This document shows positions 1 through 8,956 of a stretch of DNA of 64,000 bases, in pieces. The translations under genes were made by a program, and so were the position numbers. Each line of letters opens with the position of its first letter. Positions within the stretch are counted from its first letter, which is position 1. The notes beneath the pieces are model-generated. The model made no database searches. It was not told the origin of the DNA and saw only the letters and a list, made by a program, of their open reading frames with translations. Source of the DNA: Amycolatopsis orientalis DSM 40040 = KCTC 9412 (GTDB lineage: Bacteria; Actinomycetota; Actinomycetes; Mycobacteriales; Pseudonocardiaceae); contig NZ_ASJB01000057.1 of assembly GCF_000478275.1 (NCBI RefSeq), positions 1-64,000 of the forward strand, given 5' to 3'.

Positions 1-71
1 GCCCCCTTTCGGACGTGGAGCGTCTCGAAGGTTCCCTTCAGAACGGGATCCGGGCCCGTGTTTCGGAGCCG

Positions 72-128
72 GTGTCCCCAATGCGGCATTGGAGACCTTG
101 AACGTCTCCAACGCCACATTGGGGACAC
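72..128. repeat. Long imperfect inverted repeat downstream of sugE
   Basis: Two 25-nt arms (72-96 and 104-128) match with only two mismatches around a 7-nt loop; each arm carries GTCCCCAATG and TTGGAGAC. It lies about 70 nt beyond the stop codon of the minus-strand exporter gene, so it may end that transcript or be an intergenic repeat element. There is no T-run. I saw no second copy in the window. The rest of 1-195 shows nothing I can identify. Confidence 0.6.
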
Positions 129-195
129 ATTTGCCCTACCCCTCAATAACAACACTCGCCACTCACGACCCCTGCGCGGGACGGCGACTTTCGTT

Positions 196-510
196 TCAGT
201 GCAGGACCTTCAGGCCCACCACACAGGCCACGATGCCCACGATAAGCAGAATTCTGGCCAGGGAAACGGTTTCCGCGCCGGACCACATGCCGTAGCCGAC
301 GGTGAGCGACGCCCCGATCCCGACCCAGACCGCGTAGGCGGTGCCGACGGGAAGGTCCTTCATCGCGTAACCGAGGCCCACCATGCTCGCCACCAGCGTC
401 ACGCCGAAGATCACCGACGGCGTCGGCCGGGAAAGTCCCTCGGACCTGCCGAGGGCGGTGGCCCACACGGCTTCCAGCACACCCGAAACGATCAGTACAA
501 GCCACGACAT
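196..510 (-). CDS. sugE: SMR-family guanidinium exporter (SugE/Gdx type)
   Basis: A 104-residue protein with the size and four-helix hydrophobic pattern of small multidrug resistance transporters. It starts MSWLVLIVSGVLEAVWA, with the conserved membrane-embedded Glu (Glu13) of helix 1, and contains GTAYAVWVGIGA, typical of the SugE/Gdx branch. Family members of this branch export guanidinium in exchange for protons. The start at 510 is chosen because GGGAG lies 6 nt upstream and the family start aligns there; an in-frame ATG at 555 would run through the riboswitch. The gene stands alone; the guanidine-III riboswitch immediately upstream independently supports guanidinium as substrate. Confidence 0.88.
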   Translation of the reverse strand: MSWLVLIVSGVLEAVWATALGRSEGLSRPTPSVIFGVTLVASMVGLGYAMKDLPVGTAYAVWVGIGASLTVGYGMWSGAETVSLARILLIVGIVACVVGLKVLH

Positions 511-513
511 GAC

Positions 514-528
514 GCGCTCCCAGAGCGC
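514..528 (-). promoter_or_regulatory. SD-sequestering hairpin of sugE
   Basis: On the minus strand GCGCTC and GAGCGC form a perfect 6-bp stem with a 3-nt loop. The stem covers the GGGAG Shine-Dalgarno sequence. Its 5' arm is also the 3' end of the riboswitch, so the two structures exclude each other: aptamer folding should free the ribosome binding site. This is an inferred translational ON switch. Confidence 0.6.
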
Positions 529-569
529 CGTCTTGTCGCTGGCCGGGTACGGCACCCACTCGTCCGGGG
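523..569 (-). promoter_or_regulatory. Guanidine-III (ykkC-III) riboswitch
   Basis: Read on the minus strand, the segment contains CCGGACGAG, then GCCGTACCCGG, then GACAAGACGGCGCTC, in the order and spacing of the ykkC-III class as I recall it (pseudoknotted guanidine aptamer). GCCGT pairs with ACGGC as expected. The 3' end abuts the ribosome binding site of a SugE/Gdx exporter, the classical partner of this riboswitch class. The match was made by eye, not with a covariance model. Confidence 0.85.
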
Positions 570-832
570 ACCTCGATCACGAGGTTCCGTACCCAGGATC
601 GCACAAGGGCCGGGCGGGGCGCACTCGGGTTGACGAAGATCACCACGCGACACACCATTGTGGACGGTCATCATGATGCGAGGACATTTACGACGGGTCG
701 GGAAACCGTCAAGGGATAACGATTTTCGCCGCTTTTCGGAAAGGATCGAAAGTTACCGGAATTCCTCCGTTCGGGTGTAACCCTTCGCGGCCGCATACCG
801 ACTGACCGGTGTCGGCAAGAGCTGGAGGAAAA

Positions 833-2194
833 GTGTCCTTGATCGGACGGCCCCCGGATACGCTCGATCTCGATACCGGGCGTCTGTCTCGTCGCGTAGC
901 CCGCACCACGGCCGCGATGGACGCGCTGGACGCCGAGATCGGCGCCTGGCTCGTGAGCCGTTCCGGCGATCCGGTGTTCCGGCGGTTCTCGTCTCATTTG
1001 CGCACTCTGGAAATCGCGCTGACGCGCATGTGCTCCCGATTACGCGCCGAGATCGAGGCGGTTTCCGGGGACACGGCCGAGGGCTATGCGCATTGCCGCC
1101 GCGTCGATCGTGGCCTCACCACGTTGAGACGTCTCTTCCTCTGGTACGCGGAGAAGTACGACCAGCGCGCGGCAGGCGGTCATCAGGCCGTGCTCGCCGC
1201 GGCCGACGAACTCGCGCGAAGCTGCTGGAGCGCGGGATTCGCCGCGGTGGGCCGGAAACCACCGACCGGACCACTGTGTTTCGTCGACAACCGGACGGAC
1301 GCCGTTGCCCGCCGCCGGTGTGACCTGCCGACGGAACTCAGGCCGCCGTCCGACGATCCGCTGATGGAATTCGTGGACCGATTGCCGATCCCGGTGATCG
1401 CCCTGCCGGAGCAGGCGGTGCGCGAAGGATGGTGGGTCGTGCTCGCCGCCCATGAGACGGGGCACCACGTGCTCCACGATCTCGATCTCGGCGTTCCGGT
1501 GCGGCAAGCGCTCCGGGAGGCGGTTCCGCGAGACCTGGCCGCGAACTGGGTCGCCTGGCACAACGAGGTGTTCGCGGACGTGTTCTCGCTCCTCATGGTC
1601 GGGCCGGCCGCCGCGTGGGCGATCGACGAGTTGCAGTACGGCCCACGGGAAGGGATGTCGCTGGCGAGCGGGGGATACCCGCCGCCGTTGGTGCGGCTCG
1701 CGTTGCTGGGCGAGACGCTCAAGGCGCTCGGCGCGCCCGCCGGTATCCCGTGCGCCGCCGACGCGGCCGCCGTCGAGGACGCGAAGACCGCGCCGCAGCT
1801 GGCCGTCGTCCCCGACGTCGTCGCCGCTCTGCTGGATCTCCCGCTCGGTGACACGAAGCTGCGCTGCCTGGCGCTGGACGAAGTCATCCGTACCGGGCCG
1901 AGCGTGCGGGCCTGGTCCGCGCAGCTGACCCGGCCCGAACCCGCGATCGGCGCGATCGAAACGCGCCGGGCCCCGCGGCTGCTGATCGCCGCGGCGGTAC
2001 ACCGCTATCGCGCTCTCGCCCCGGCGGCCGGGGATGCCGTGACCGGAAGGCTGCATACGGCGTTGCTGTCCCTGCTCGGCCGCAGCGGCGTCCCGGGCCT
2101 GCTCGCCCCGTCACCGGAGACGGATGTCGAGACCTTGGCGGACGCGCTCGGGGAACTGCTGATCGAAAGGGCCGCCGAAGGTGAACCTGCCTAG
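833..2194 (+). CDS. Putative zinc metallopeptidase (HExxH gluzincin-like)
   Basis: 453 residues, no signal peptide or membrane segment, so probably cytosolic. H207-E-T-G-H211 is an HExxH zinc-binding/catalytic motif, and N244-E-V-F-A-D249 33-38 residues later matches the NExxxD motif that supplies the third zinc ligand (E245) in thermolysin-type gluzincins. The first 200 residues are helical and Arg-rich; the last 150 are helical and unlike anything I recognise. GTG at 833 is chosen for GGAGG 4 nt upstream; an in-frame ATG at 809 lacks an SD. First gene of a four-gene operon, overlapping the next gene by 14 nt. Family is not recognised beyond the motif; the protease assignment is inference. 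Confidence 0.65.
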   Translation: MSLIGRPPDTLDLDTGRLSRRVARTTAAMDALDAEIGAWLVSRSGDPVFRRFSSHLRTLEIALTRMCSRLRAEIEAVSGDTAEGYAHCRRVDRGLTTLRRLFLWYAEKYDQRAAGGHQAVLAAADELARSCWSAGFAAVGRKPPTGPLCFVDNRTDAVARRRCDLPTELRPPSDDPLMEFVDRLPIPVIALPEQAVREGWWVVLAAHETGHHVLHDLDLGVPVRQALREAVPRDLAANWVAWHNEVFADVFSLLMVGPAAAWAIDELQYGPREGMSLASGGYPPPLVRLALLGETLKALGAPAGIPCAADAAAVEDAKTAPQLAVVPDVVAALLDLPLGDTKLRCLALDEVIRTGPSVRAWSAQLTRPEPAIGAIETRRAPRLLIAAAVHRYRALAPAAGDAVTGRLHTALLSLLGRSGVPGLLAPSPETDVETLADALGELLIERAAEGEPA

Positions 2195-4319
2195 AGTCGT
2201 CGTCGATGTGGCCCGCCGCGACCCCGGTCCCGGCTGGACCGTCACGGTCACCGGCGACGGCGTCGACGAGCGATTCGAGCTGGACGCCGTGACGATGGAC
2301 GTCTGCGGCCGCGAATTCACCCTGCCCCATCGCGGAGACCTCGACGTCGAGGACCTTTCCGGCAGGCTGGCGCGGATCGACGACCGCGCGACCGTCGCGG
2401 GTGACGTCTGCGCCTACGGCGAATGGCTCTTCCACAGCCTGCTGGAACCCGTCTGGGCCGATGTCCGCAAGCTTCCGTGCGTCGTCGCGGCCCGCGGGGT
2501 GGAACTGGCGCTGCGCTGGCCCGTCGACGACACCGCGCTGCATCAGCTGACCTGGGAAGCCATGAGCCACGAGGGGATCCCGCTGGCCAACGATCCCGAT
2601 CTGCTGGTCGCGATCACCCGGCTGGTCCCGGAGCGGACCGGCCCGGTCCAGACGATCGAGCGGACCCCCAGGGTGCTCTTCGCGGTCGGTGGCGCGTTGC
2701 TGGACGACACGATCCGGCCCGGCGCGATGTTCATGGGCCTGGTGCGCGCCTTCGACGCCGACGGGGTCTGCGCGGCCAAGGCGGTGCAGAGCGTCGACAG
2801 TGACGAACTCGCCCGCCACTGCTCGGAATTCCAGCCGGACGTCGTGCACCTGGTCGCCCACGGCGACGTCGTCGACGGACACGGCAAGCTGAAGCTGGCC
2901 AAGGGTGAATGGGCGGGCGCCGACGTGCTCGTCCCGGCCATGACCAGGACCTCGCGGCCGCTCGCGGTGGTGCTGAGCGCCTGCCGTACGGGTTCGGGCG
3001 GGCTCGCGGAACCGACCCCGGCCGGACCGCTCGCCGCCGAACTGGTGGCGGCGGGCATCCCCATCGTGTCCGCGGTCGCGGGCGAGGTGAGCGAACAGGC
3101 CTGCAGGCTCTACAGCAGGCGCCTGGTGGAGGCGATCAGCGACGGGACGCCGCTCGCGAAGGCCGTCGCGCAAGGACGTCAAGCGGCGTTGTCCCGGACC
3201 GAACCCGGGCTGCAGCTGGATTGGGCGATGCCCGCGCTGTTCGTCTCCGAATCGGTCGATCCCGCCTTCCGCCCGGTGAACCGCGACTCCGCCGAGTGGC
3301 TGACCAAGGCGGCCCGGCAGCTGGAGCTGCGGGTGCCGCCGGTGTTCATCGGCCGGGACGCGATCCTCGGCCACGTGGACGACATGTTCGACCACAAGAA
3401 CCCGCTCGGCGTGATCGGCGTGATCCGCGACGGCTCACTGGAGCGCCTCGGCGGGACCCGGCTGCTCCGGGAAATGGGGTACCAGCTGTTGATGCGCGGG
3501 CATCTCCCGATCCTGCTCGGCCCGTACGGGCTCGGGGCCGAACCGGGCGACCTGCGCAGATTCCTCTTCGAGATCTACGACAAACTGAAGGATCTCTCCA
3601 AGCGGCTCGGCCTCACCGTGCCGCGCTTCGATCTGCTCGAGGCGGAGTACCCGGACGCCGACGACCCGGACGTCCGGCCGCGTATGCGCAACCACATCGC
3701 GGCGCTGGACCGCTTGCGCCGCGGTACCGGGGAGCTGCGACCGGCACTGGCCAGGGAATGCCTGGAGGCGGATTTCGAGAAGCTGGCCGGGGTGGCGGCC
3801 GCACGGGGCGAACCGTTCGGTGAGCACACCAGGGTCGTCGTGCTCGCCGACGAGGTCCACCGCTGGCCGTTCGTGGCGGAGCTGGCGGCGTGGCTCCAGA
3901 CGACGGGTGAGCTGGGCCTCGGTTCCGGCGACAGCCCGGCCCCGTTCGTCTTCACCGCGTCCTCCCAGGACGACGGCGGGCGGCTGCTGAGATCGTTGAG
4001 CGATCTGAAGTACGGCCAGCCGGGCTACGCCTTCCCGCCGCTGGACGAGCTGGAGGCGGACGAAGCCCTGCTCGGATTCCAGTGGATCCTGCTGAACCCG
4101 TGGCTGAAGGACGACGAGAAACACCGCAAGGTCTACGCCGCGCTGCCGGACGCGGACTGGGAGGTCGTGCGGTCCGCCTTCGATTTCCTCGAAGGAAAAC
4201 CGGCGATGGTCAAGGAACGCATCTTCTACAAGGTCGCCAACCTCTTGCACGTCAACAAATGTTTCACCGCGGACGACGACTTCGCGACCTGGGACCGATT
4301 TCTGGGATTGGGCCGATGA
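2181..4319 (+). CDS. CHAT-domain caspase-like protease with degenerate STAND-like C-terminus
   Basis: 712 residues. About 160-365 form a CHAT domain (caspase-like clan CD fold): VVHLVAHGD gives catalytic His227 and VVLSACRTGSGG gives Cys268, followed by the usual ELVAAGIPIVSAVAGEV and AVAQGRQAAL segments. From about 375 the protein continues with FIGRDAIL, the entry motif of STAND-type NTPases, and a Walker B-like VVVLADEVHRW; the expected P-loop between them has no recognisable GKT. The N-terminal 150 residues are unrecognised. Start GTG overlaps the end of the zincin gene. The combination of a protease and an NTPase-like sensor suggests an effector whose activity is controlled by its operon partners. 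Confidence 0.8.
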   Translation: MNLPRVVVDVARRDPGPGWTVTVTGDGVDERFELDAVTMDVCGREFTLPHRGDLDVEDLSGRLARIDDRATVAGDVCAYGEWLFHSLLEPVWADVRKLPCVVAARGVELALRWPVDDTALHQLTWEAMSHEGIPLANDPDLLVAITRLVPERTGPVQTIERTPRVLFAVGGALLDDTIRPGAMFMGLVRAFDADGVCAAKAVQSVDSDELARHCSEFQPDVVHLVAHGDVVDGHGKLKLAKGEWAGADVLVPAMTRTSRPLAVVLSACRTGSGGLAEPTPAGPLAAELVAAGIPIVSAVAGEVSEQACRLYSRRLVEAISDGTPLAKAVAQGRQAALSRTEPGLQLDWAMPALFVSESVDPAFRPVNRDSAEWLTKAARQLELRVPPVFIGRDAILGHVDDMFDHKNPLGVIGVIRDGSLERLGGTRLLREMGYQLLMRGHLPILLGPYGLGAEPGDLRRFLFEIYDKLKDLSKRLGLTVPRFDLLEAEYPDADDPDVRPRMRNHIAALDRLRRGTGELRPALARECLEADFEKLAGVAAARGEPFGEHTRVVVLADEVHRWPFVAELAAWLQTTGELGLGSGDSPAPFVFTASSQDDGGRLLRSLSDLKYGQPGYAFPPLDELEADEALLGFQWILLNPWLKDDEKHRKVYAALPDADWEVVRSAFDFLEGKPAMVKERIFYKVANLLHVNKCFTADDDFATWDRFLGLGR

Positions 4320-7300
4320 TGGAGCATTTTCCGGACGAGCTGCGGCGGCTGCTGACGCAGTGGCAGGACAATCCCGCCGCCGAGTTGCTGGACGAGCTGG
4401 GCCTCGATTCCCGGACGCTGTGCCGGGTCAGCCTCTTGCCCGAATGGACCCCCGAACTCGCCGTCCGGCTGCATCTGACGGGGCCGGGCGAGCTGCCCGG
4501 CCTGGTCGAAAGGCTGGTCGAGGCCGACCTCATCGAGCGGCGTGCCTCCCGCACCGCCGCCGGTGACGCGCCGGGGCCGTTCTGGATCCGCACCCGGCGA
4601 CGTCGTGAGGTCGGCGACTACCTGCGGGACAAACTCGGCGTCCAGCGTCTGCAGGCCGAGTACAACCTGTTCTGCGGCGAGGTCAGCAAGCTGGACCACG
4701 ACGGCCTCGGGGTCTGGTTGCTGGTGCGGCGGTTCTACTCCGATCCCACCGGCGCGCTCCTGCTGGACTGCGTCGAAGGGTTTCTGCGCGAGCGGGATCT
4801 CGCGGCCGCGGCGTCCACCGTCGCCACCACCCGGGTGGTCAGCGACGTCATCGGCGGCACCCTCGAAGACGCGGTGAAACGCGCGCAATGGCGGCTGGAC
4901 CGTGAATACCGGACGAAGGACGACCTCGGCCACCTGAGCGGCTATCACCGGCGGAGCGAGATCGAGGACGTCCTCGAAGAACTGATCCACGGCCGCGACG
5001 GGAAATGGGCCGCGCATCTGCTCGGGAACGCGGGCGTCGGCAAGACGATGGCCATCCGATACCTCGCTTCGGGCAAGCTGGCCGGGGATCGCGGACTCGG
5101 GCGGTTCCCGGTGGCGCGCGTGGACTTCGACCACCTCGATCCGAGGTACCCGGAGCGCCGCCCGGGGGAGCTGTTGCTCGCGATGACCGACGAGCTGCTC
5201 GGCTTCGCGACCACCCGCGACGCCGAGCACCGGTACCGTGCGGTCCGCGACGCCGCCGATGCCCTGCACGAAGAGCTTTCCCGGTCCTTTCCCGATCCCG
5301 TGCGGGCGGAACGGCTCCGGCTGGAGGCCATCGAGCGGTTCGCGGATTTCGTGCGGCGCCTCCCGGCACCGGTCGTCCTCGTCCTGGACACCTGCGAAGA
5401 ACTCGCGAAGCTCTACGCACCGGGTGCGCAGGCGCCCGCCATCGATCAGACCTTCGATCTGGTGGAACGGTTGCACGACCAGGTGCCGAGCGTCCGGGTC
5501 CTGTTCGCCGGGCGGCGCAAACTGGTGTCGGCCCCTGGTGACGGACCGCACGGGGGCCCGAGCCTGAAACCGCGCGAGCATGTCCGGATCGTGCCCATGT
5601 GTGGCTTCACCCGCTCCGACGCGGAGGGGTATCTCGCCGAACGCGAGGTGCCGGTGGAGGTGTGGCCCGCGCTGCTGGACCGGTCGCTGGAAGACGGCCG
5701 GTACAACCCGTTCGAACTCGCGGGGCTCTGCGACTGGGTCCGCGACGAACCAGCGCTCGACCTCGCCGGGCTCACCGGCAAGGACAAGGACCCTTATGTG
5801 GAACGCCGGATCCTCGCGCGCATCCAGGACCGGCAGGTCAACTCGGCGCTCCCCGTCGCCGCCGCGTTCGGGGAATTCGACCGCGATCTGATCACCCCCG
5901 CGCTCACCAGGGCCAGGGTCGACGTCAAGGCGGCCTTCGACGGGCTCGCGGCACAGGAATGGGTGAACGTCCGCAAACTGGGCAGGGACGGGATGCCCAG
6001 CGTGCTCGAGATCGACGAGCACATCCGTGAACGGCTTCGCGCGGTCCTGGACCGGTCGCCGGAGCGTCCTTCACCCGACCCGCACGCGCTCGGTCGCGAC
6101 GCCGCCGCGGTGATCAAGCAGAAGCCGTTCTCCGAGGTGGCGACGGAGACCGTGGTGGCGGCCGTCCGGCTGCTCCCTCCCGAAGAGGCGGCGGACCTGT
6201 GGCGCTGGCTCGACGACGCGATCGTCTCCCGGCGTGAGTGGGCGTGGGCGGAGGGCGTGGCCGCGCGGGTCGCGGCGATGGAACAGGCCAGGGTGACCTC
6301 CGGCGGCCCGACGATCCTGGCCGCGGTGCTGGCGACCGCCGCCGCGGCACGCGTCCACAATGGACACAGAGACGGACTGGAGCGACTGTGGTCCGGAGTC
6401 GAGGAACACGCGGCGAGAATGCCGGGAAAGGGCTCGGCGGCGCTCCAGGTCCGCGCCCGGCTCGGCCAGATCTCGGTGGACGAGTCCGACGACCTGCCCG
6501 ACCACGTGGCTTCCTTCCTCGACCTGTGCCTCATCGACGATTCGACGGTCCCGGCGGATTCGATGGTCGCCGCGGTGGAGAACCTGATCACGCGTCCCGC
6601 GTCACCTGTCTTCTTCCTTTTGCTCAGGGAAGTGCTGGAACGCTTGATCGAGCGGGCGCAGCCCAGGCTCGCCGCCGCGGCCGCGATCCTGTTGGCCGGG
6701 CTCTGGCTGCGACGCGATGTCGAACGGCCGGTGCTGGACGATCTGGAGCGCGCGACGAATCGCCTGCAGGAGTGCCTGCGTGACGAGGACCGGAACCTGT
6801 GGGATCCGCCCGAGTACGCGGACTGGGTCGTACCCCGCGGGCTGCTGGAGCGGCTGCGGCTGATGCGGGTCCTGATCGCGCTCTACGGCGGGGAACCCTT
6901 GCCCGAGACGGAGTGGCGAGCCTGGTCCGGGGAACTCCGGCTCGCCGGCGACGACATCGACGCCGACCGCCTCCGTGCCGCGCTCCTCGACCACCGACTG
7001 GCGTCGACCGTGGACGTGGCGATTCCCCATCTCCGGCTGGAGCCGCTCTCCGGCAGACCGCTTTCCTGGCTGCACAACGGTTTCGGCCGCCCGCTGGTGG
7101 TGGCGATCGCCGACGCGATGGGTATGCGGGGTGACTACGACCGGGCCGCGGAACTGCTCGAACGGCAACGGAGACTGGCCGTCGCGGCGGGCGATCAGGC
7201 GGAACTCATCGAGAGTTGCGACCTCGCCCTGCTCCGGTTGTGCCGCCAGGAGGGAACGCAGCGGCACGCGCACGTCAGGAGTCTCGCCTACGAGGGCACG

Positions 7301-8956
7301 CCGAGATTGCGTGACGAGGCGTGCCTCGTGCTCCGGTTGTCCGGGAACATCGTCGGCGACTGGCGTGAGCTCTGCACGCCGTTCGGACGCTGGCGGTGCG
7401 ATCCACGCGGCACACCACCGGCCCGGGACGAGGCCGACCGGTGGGCCACCGACCACCTCGACCATTGGGAAGCCGAAAGCCTCGGACTGCCACCGCCCGT
7501 TTCGAGGCTTCCCGTCGACGGCCCGCTGGCATCCGGACGTGCTTCGCTCATGGCCGGGGAGATCCACGCGAAGCTGGGGCATGTCGAAGAATCCTGGCGT
7601 CTGCTCGAAAACGCCGAAGAAGCGTTCTCGTCGTGCGGCTTTCCCGAGGGAATCGATCGTGCTCGCGCGCTGCGGATGCCCTCCGTCGAGGTGGCGCAAG
7701 CGTCCTCGAAGCGCGCCAGGCGTCGCCGCTGGACGCCCGAGGTGGTCAGGCTGTTCGCGGCGTTCCTCAGCTACACCGTGGGGGCGTATGTCCACCGCTG
7801 CCGCCGCTGGGTGGCGGGGCACACTGGACGGCAGATGAGCTTCGTACTGCTCATGTGCCTTGCCCTCGGTGTCATCGCTTCCGTGTTCAGCGCCGTGTCG
7901 GGTGGTTCCGCCGGCTGGGTGATCGGGCTGGGGTTGGGGGTCGCCGTGGTGATGGCCTTGAGCAGGGTGGGGGCGGCCGACATGGAATTCACGGTGCGAC
8001 GGCTGGAAATCCGGCGACAAGGCCCGGACAGTCTCGCGGCCGACTATCTCTTGACCGGCTATCCCGGGCGGGAACTCGCCAAACTCGCCGAGGAACCGAA
8101 AAAGGACCGTGAGCGGAAGTATCTCGCGACCCCGCTCTGGTCCGAGGTCTACCAGCCGGACATCGAGCCGCCCTTCCCGGAGGGCGTGGTGGACCTCCTG
8201 GTGGACCTGATGATCCCGACCACCACGGCGATCGTCCTCCTGGAGATCCCCCGCGAGGACCAGTTCGCCTTCCCCTGGGAAAACGATCTCGGCCAGGGAA
8301 TGCCGACGAAGGACCTGCCCCGGGTCGTGTGGACCCGGTGGCTTCCCGGACCGGTGGCCGAACCCGGTGTCCTGACCCGGCCCGCCGGCGGGAAACTTCT
8401 CCACGCCCCGGTGAGCCTGTGGCCGGGCCCGGTGTGGAACGAGGACATGCCCGGATTCAAACGGCTGGTGCACGTGGTGGGCACTCCGGTGCGTTCGTCG
8501 GCGGGCTGGCAGTTCCGCGTCCGCGACACGTTCGGGGAAGCGAGCCGCGCGTCGAGCCGTGGTTCGAACAGCCGCGAAGACCTGCTGGACCTGTACTCAC
8601 TGACCAAGGACCCGGTGGCTTTGGTGGTATTGCAGGCGGAACCGGTGGACGGACCGCCGACACCGCTGGGAAGGGCACGTGAGCCCTTCGTCCGGGCGGC
8701 GACGGCGGCGATGGACAAGGCGGTCGACGCGGTGCTGGTCATCCCGCCGCTGCCGGACCGGCTCGCCAGGGACGCCGTCGAGATGATCTGGCGGGCGGCG
8801 AACCGTTTCGAGGGGACCACCGGGCCTGCCTTGTTCAGTCTCGTCGCCGATCTGAAGACGATGGTGTACAAGGCGGACCGCGTCGGGACCGACTCGCCGT
8901 ACGCCTGCCTCGACGTGCTGTTCTTCCTGCGGGACAAGAGAAAGGGAACCTCATGA
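4316..8956 (+). CDS. Giant STAND-like NTPase with membrane anchor and CHAT-like C-terminus
   Basis: 1546 residues. About 1-220: helical N-terminus with winged-helix-like character. About 220-500: P-loop NTPase with Walker A LLGNAGVGKTMAIRYL (about 234-249) and Walker B VVLVLDTCEEL (about 351-361). About 500-1165: helical, repeat-like array as in STAND sensor regions. About 1173-1215: two hydrophobic segments (FVLLMCLALGVIASVFSAV and GWVIGLGLGVAVVMALS), likely a membrane hairpin. About 1220-1546: FPWEND, LVHVVGTP, ALVVLQAE and AVDAVLVIPPLPD follow the order of CHAT motifs, but with Glu where the catalytic Cys should be. ATG overlaps the upstream stop by four bases (ATGA). Likely the regulator/sensor of the operon. 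Confidence 0.7.
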   Translation: MMEHFPDELRRLLTQWQDNPAAELLDELGLDSRTLCRVSLLPEWTPELAVRLHLTGPGELPGLVERLVEADLIERRASRTAAGDAPGPFWIRTRRRREVGDYLRDKLGVQRLQAEYNLFCGEVSKLDHDGLGVWLLVRRFYSDPTGALLLDCVEGFLRERDLAAAASTVATTRVVSDVIGGTLEDAVKRAQWRLDREYRTKDDLGHLSGYHRRSEIEDVLEELIHGRDGKWAAHLLGNAGVGKTMAIRYLASGKLAGDRGLGRFPVARVDFDHLDPRYPERRPGELLLAMTDELLGFATTRDAEHRYRAVRDAADALHEELSRSFPDPVRAERLRLEAIERFADFVRRLPAPVVLVLDTCEELAKLYAPGAQAPAIDQTFDLVERLHDQVPSVRVLFAGRRKLVSAPGDGPHGGPSLKPREHVRIVPMCGFTRSDAEGYLAEREVPVEVWPALLDRSLEDGRYNPFELAGLCDWVRDEPALDLAGLTGKDKDPYVERRILARIQDRQVNSALPVAAAFGEFDRDLITPALTRARVDVKAAFDGLAAQEWVNVRKLGRDGMPSVLEIDEHIRERLRAVLDRSPERPSPDPHALGRDAAAVIKQKPFSEVATETVVAAVRLLPPEEAADLWRWLDDAIVSRREWAWAEGVAARVAAMEQARVTSGGPTILAAVLATAAAARVHNGHRDGLERLWSGVEEHAARMPGKGSAALQVRARLGQISVDESDDLPDHVASFLDLCLIDDSTVPADSMVAAVENLITRPASPVFFLLLREVLERLIERAQPRLAAAAAILLAGLWLRRDVERPVLDDLERATNRLQECLRDEDRNLWDPPEYADWVVPRGLLERLRLMRVLIALYGGEPLPETEWRAWSGELRLAGDDIDADRLRAALLDHRLASTVDVAIPHLRLEPLSGRPLSWLHNGFGRPLVVAIADAMGMRGDYDRAAELLERQRRLAVAAGDQAELIESCDLALLRLCRQEGTQRHAHVRSLAYEGTPRLRDEACLVLRLSGNIVGDWRELCTPFGRWRCDPRGTPPARDEADRWATDHLDHWEAESLGLPPPVSRLPVDGPLASGRASLMAGEIHAKLGHVEESWRLLENAEEAFSSCGFPEGIDRARALRMPSVEVAQASSKRARRRRWTPEVVRLFAAFLSYTVGAYVHRCRRWVAGHTGRQMSFVLLMCLALGVIASVFSAVSGGSAGWVIGLGLGVAVVMALSRVGAADMEFTVRRLEIRRQGPDSLAADYLLTGYPGRELAKLAEEPKKDRERKYLATPLWSEVYQPDIEPPFPEGVVDLLVDLMIPTTTAIVLLEIPREDQFAFPWENDLGQGMPTKDLPRVVWTRWLPGPVAEPGVLTRPAGGKLLHAPVSLWPGPVWNEDMPGFKRLVHVVGTPVRSSAGWQFRVRDTFGEASRASSRGSNSREDLLDLYSLTKDPVALVVLQAEPVDGPPTPLGRAREPFVRAATAAMDKAVDAVLVIPPLPDRLARDAVEMIWRAANRFEGTTGPALFSLVADLKTMVYKADRVGTDSPYACLDVLFFLRDKRKGTS

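Larger units (their letters stand above)
511..832. other. Divergent intergenic region sugE / zincin operon
   Basis: Besides the riboswitch, the minus strand carries TTGACG (707-712) and TAAATG (685-690) separated by 16 nt, a plausible sugE promoter that gives a leader of roughly 170 nt. On the plus strand the only clear signal is GGAGG at 824-828, 4 nt before the GTG start at 833; I could not identify a convincing promoter for the plus-strand operon. Confidence 0.5.

Noticed and set aside
58..633. Plus-strand open frames across the sugE region
   Set aside because: They lie opposite a recognisable transporter and riboswitch and have no motif or SD.
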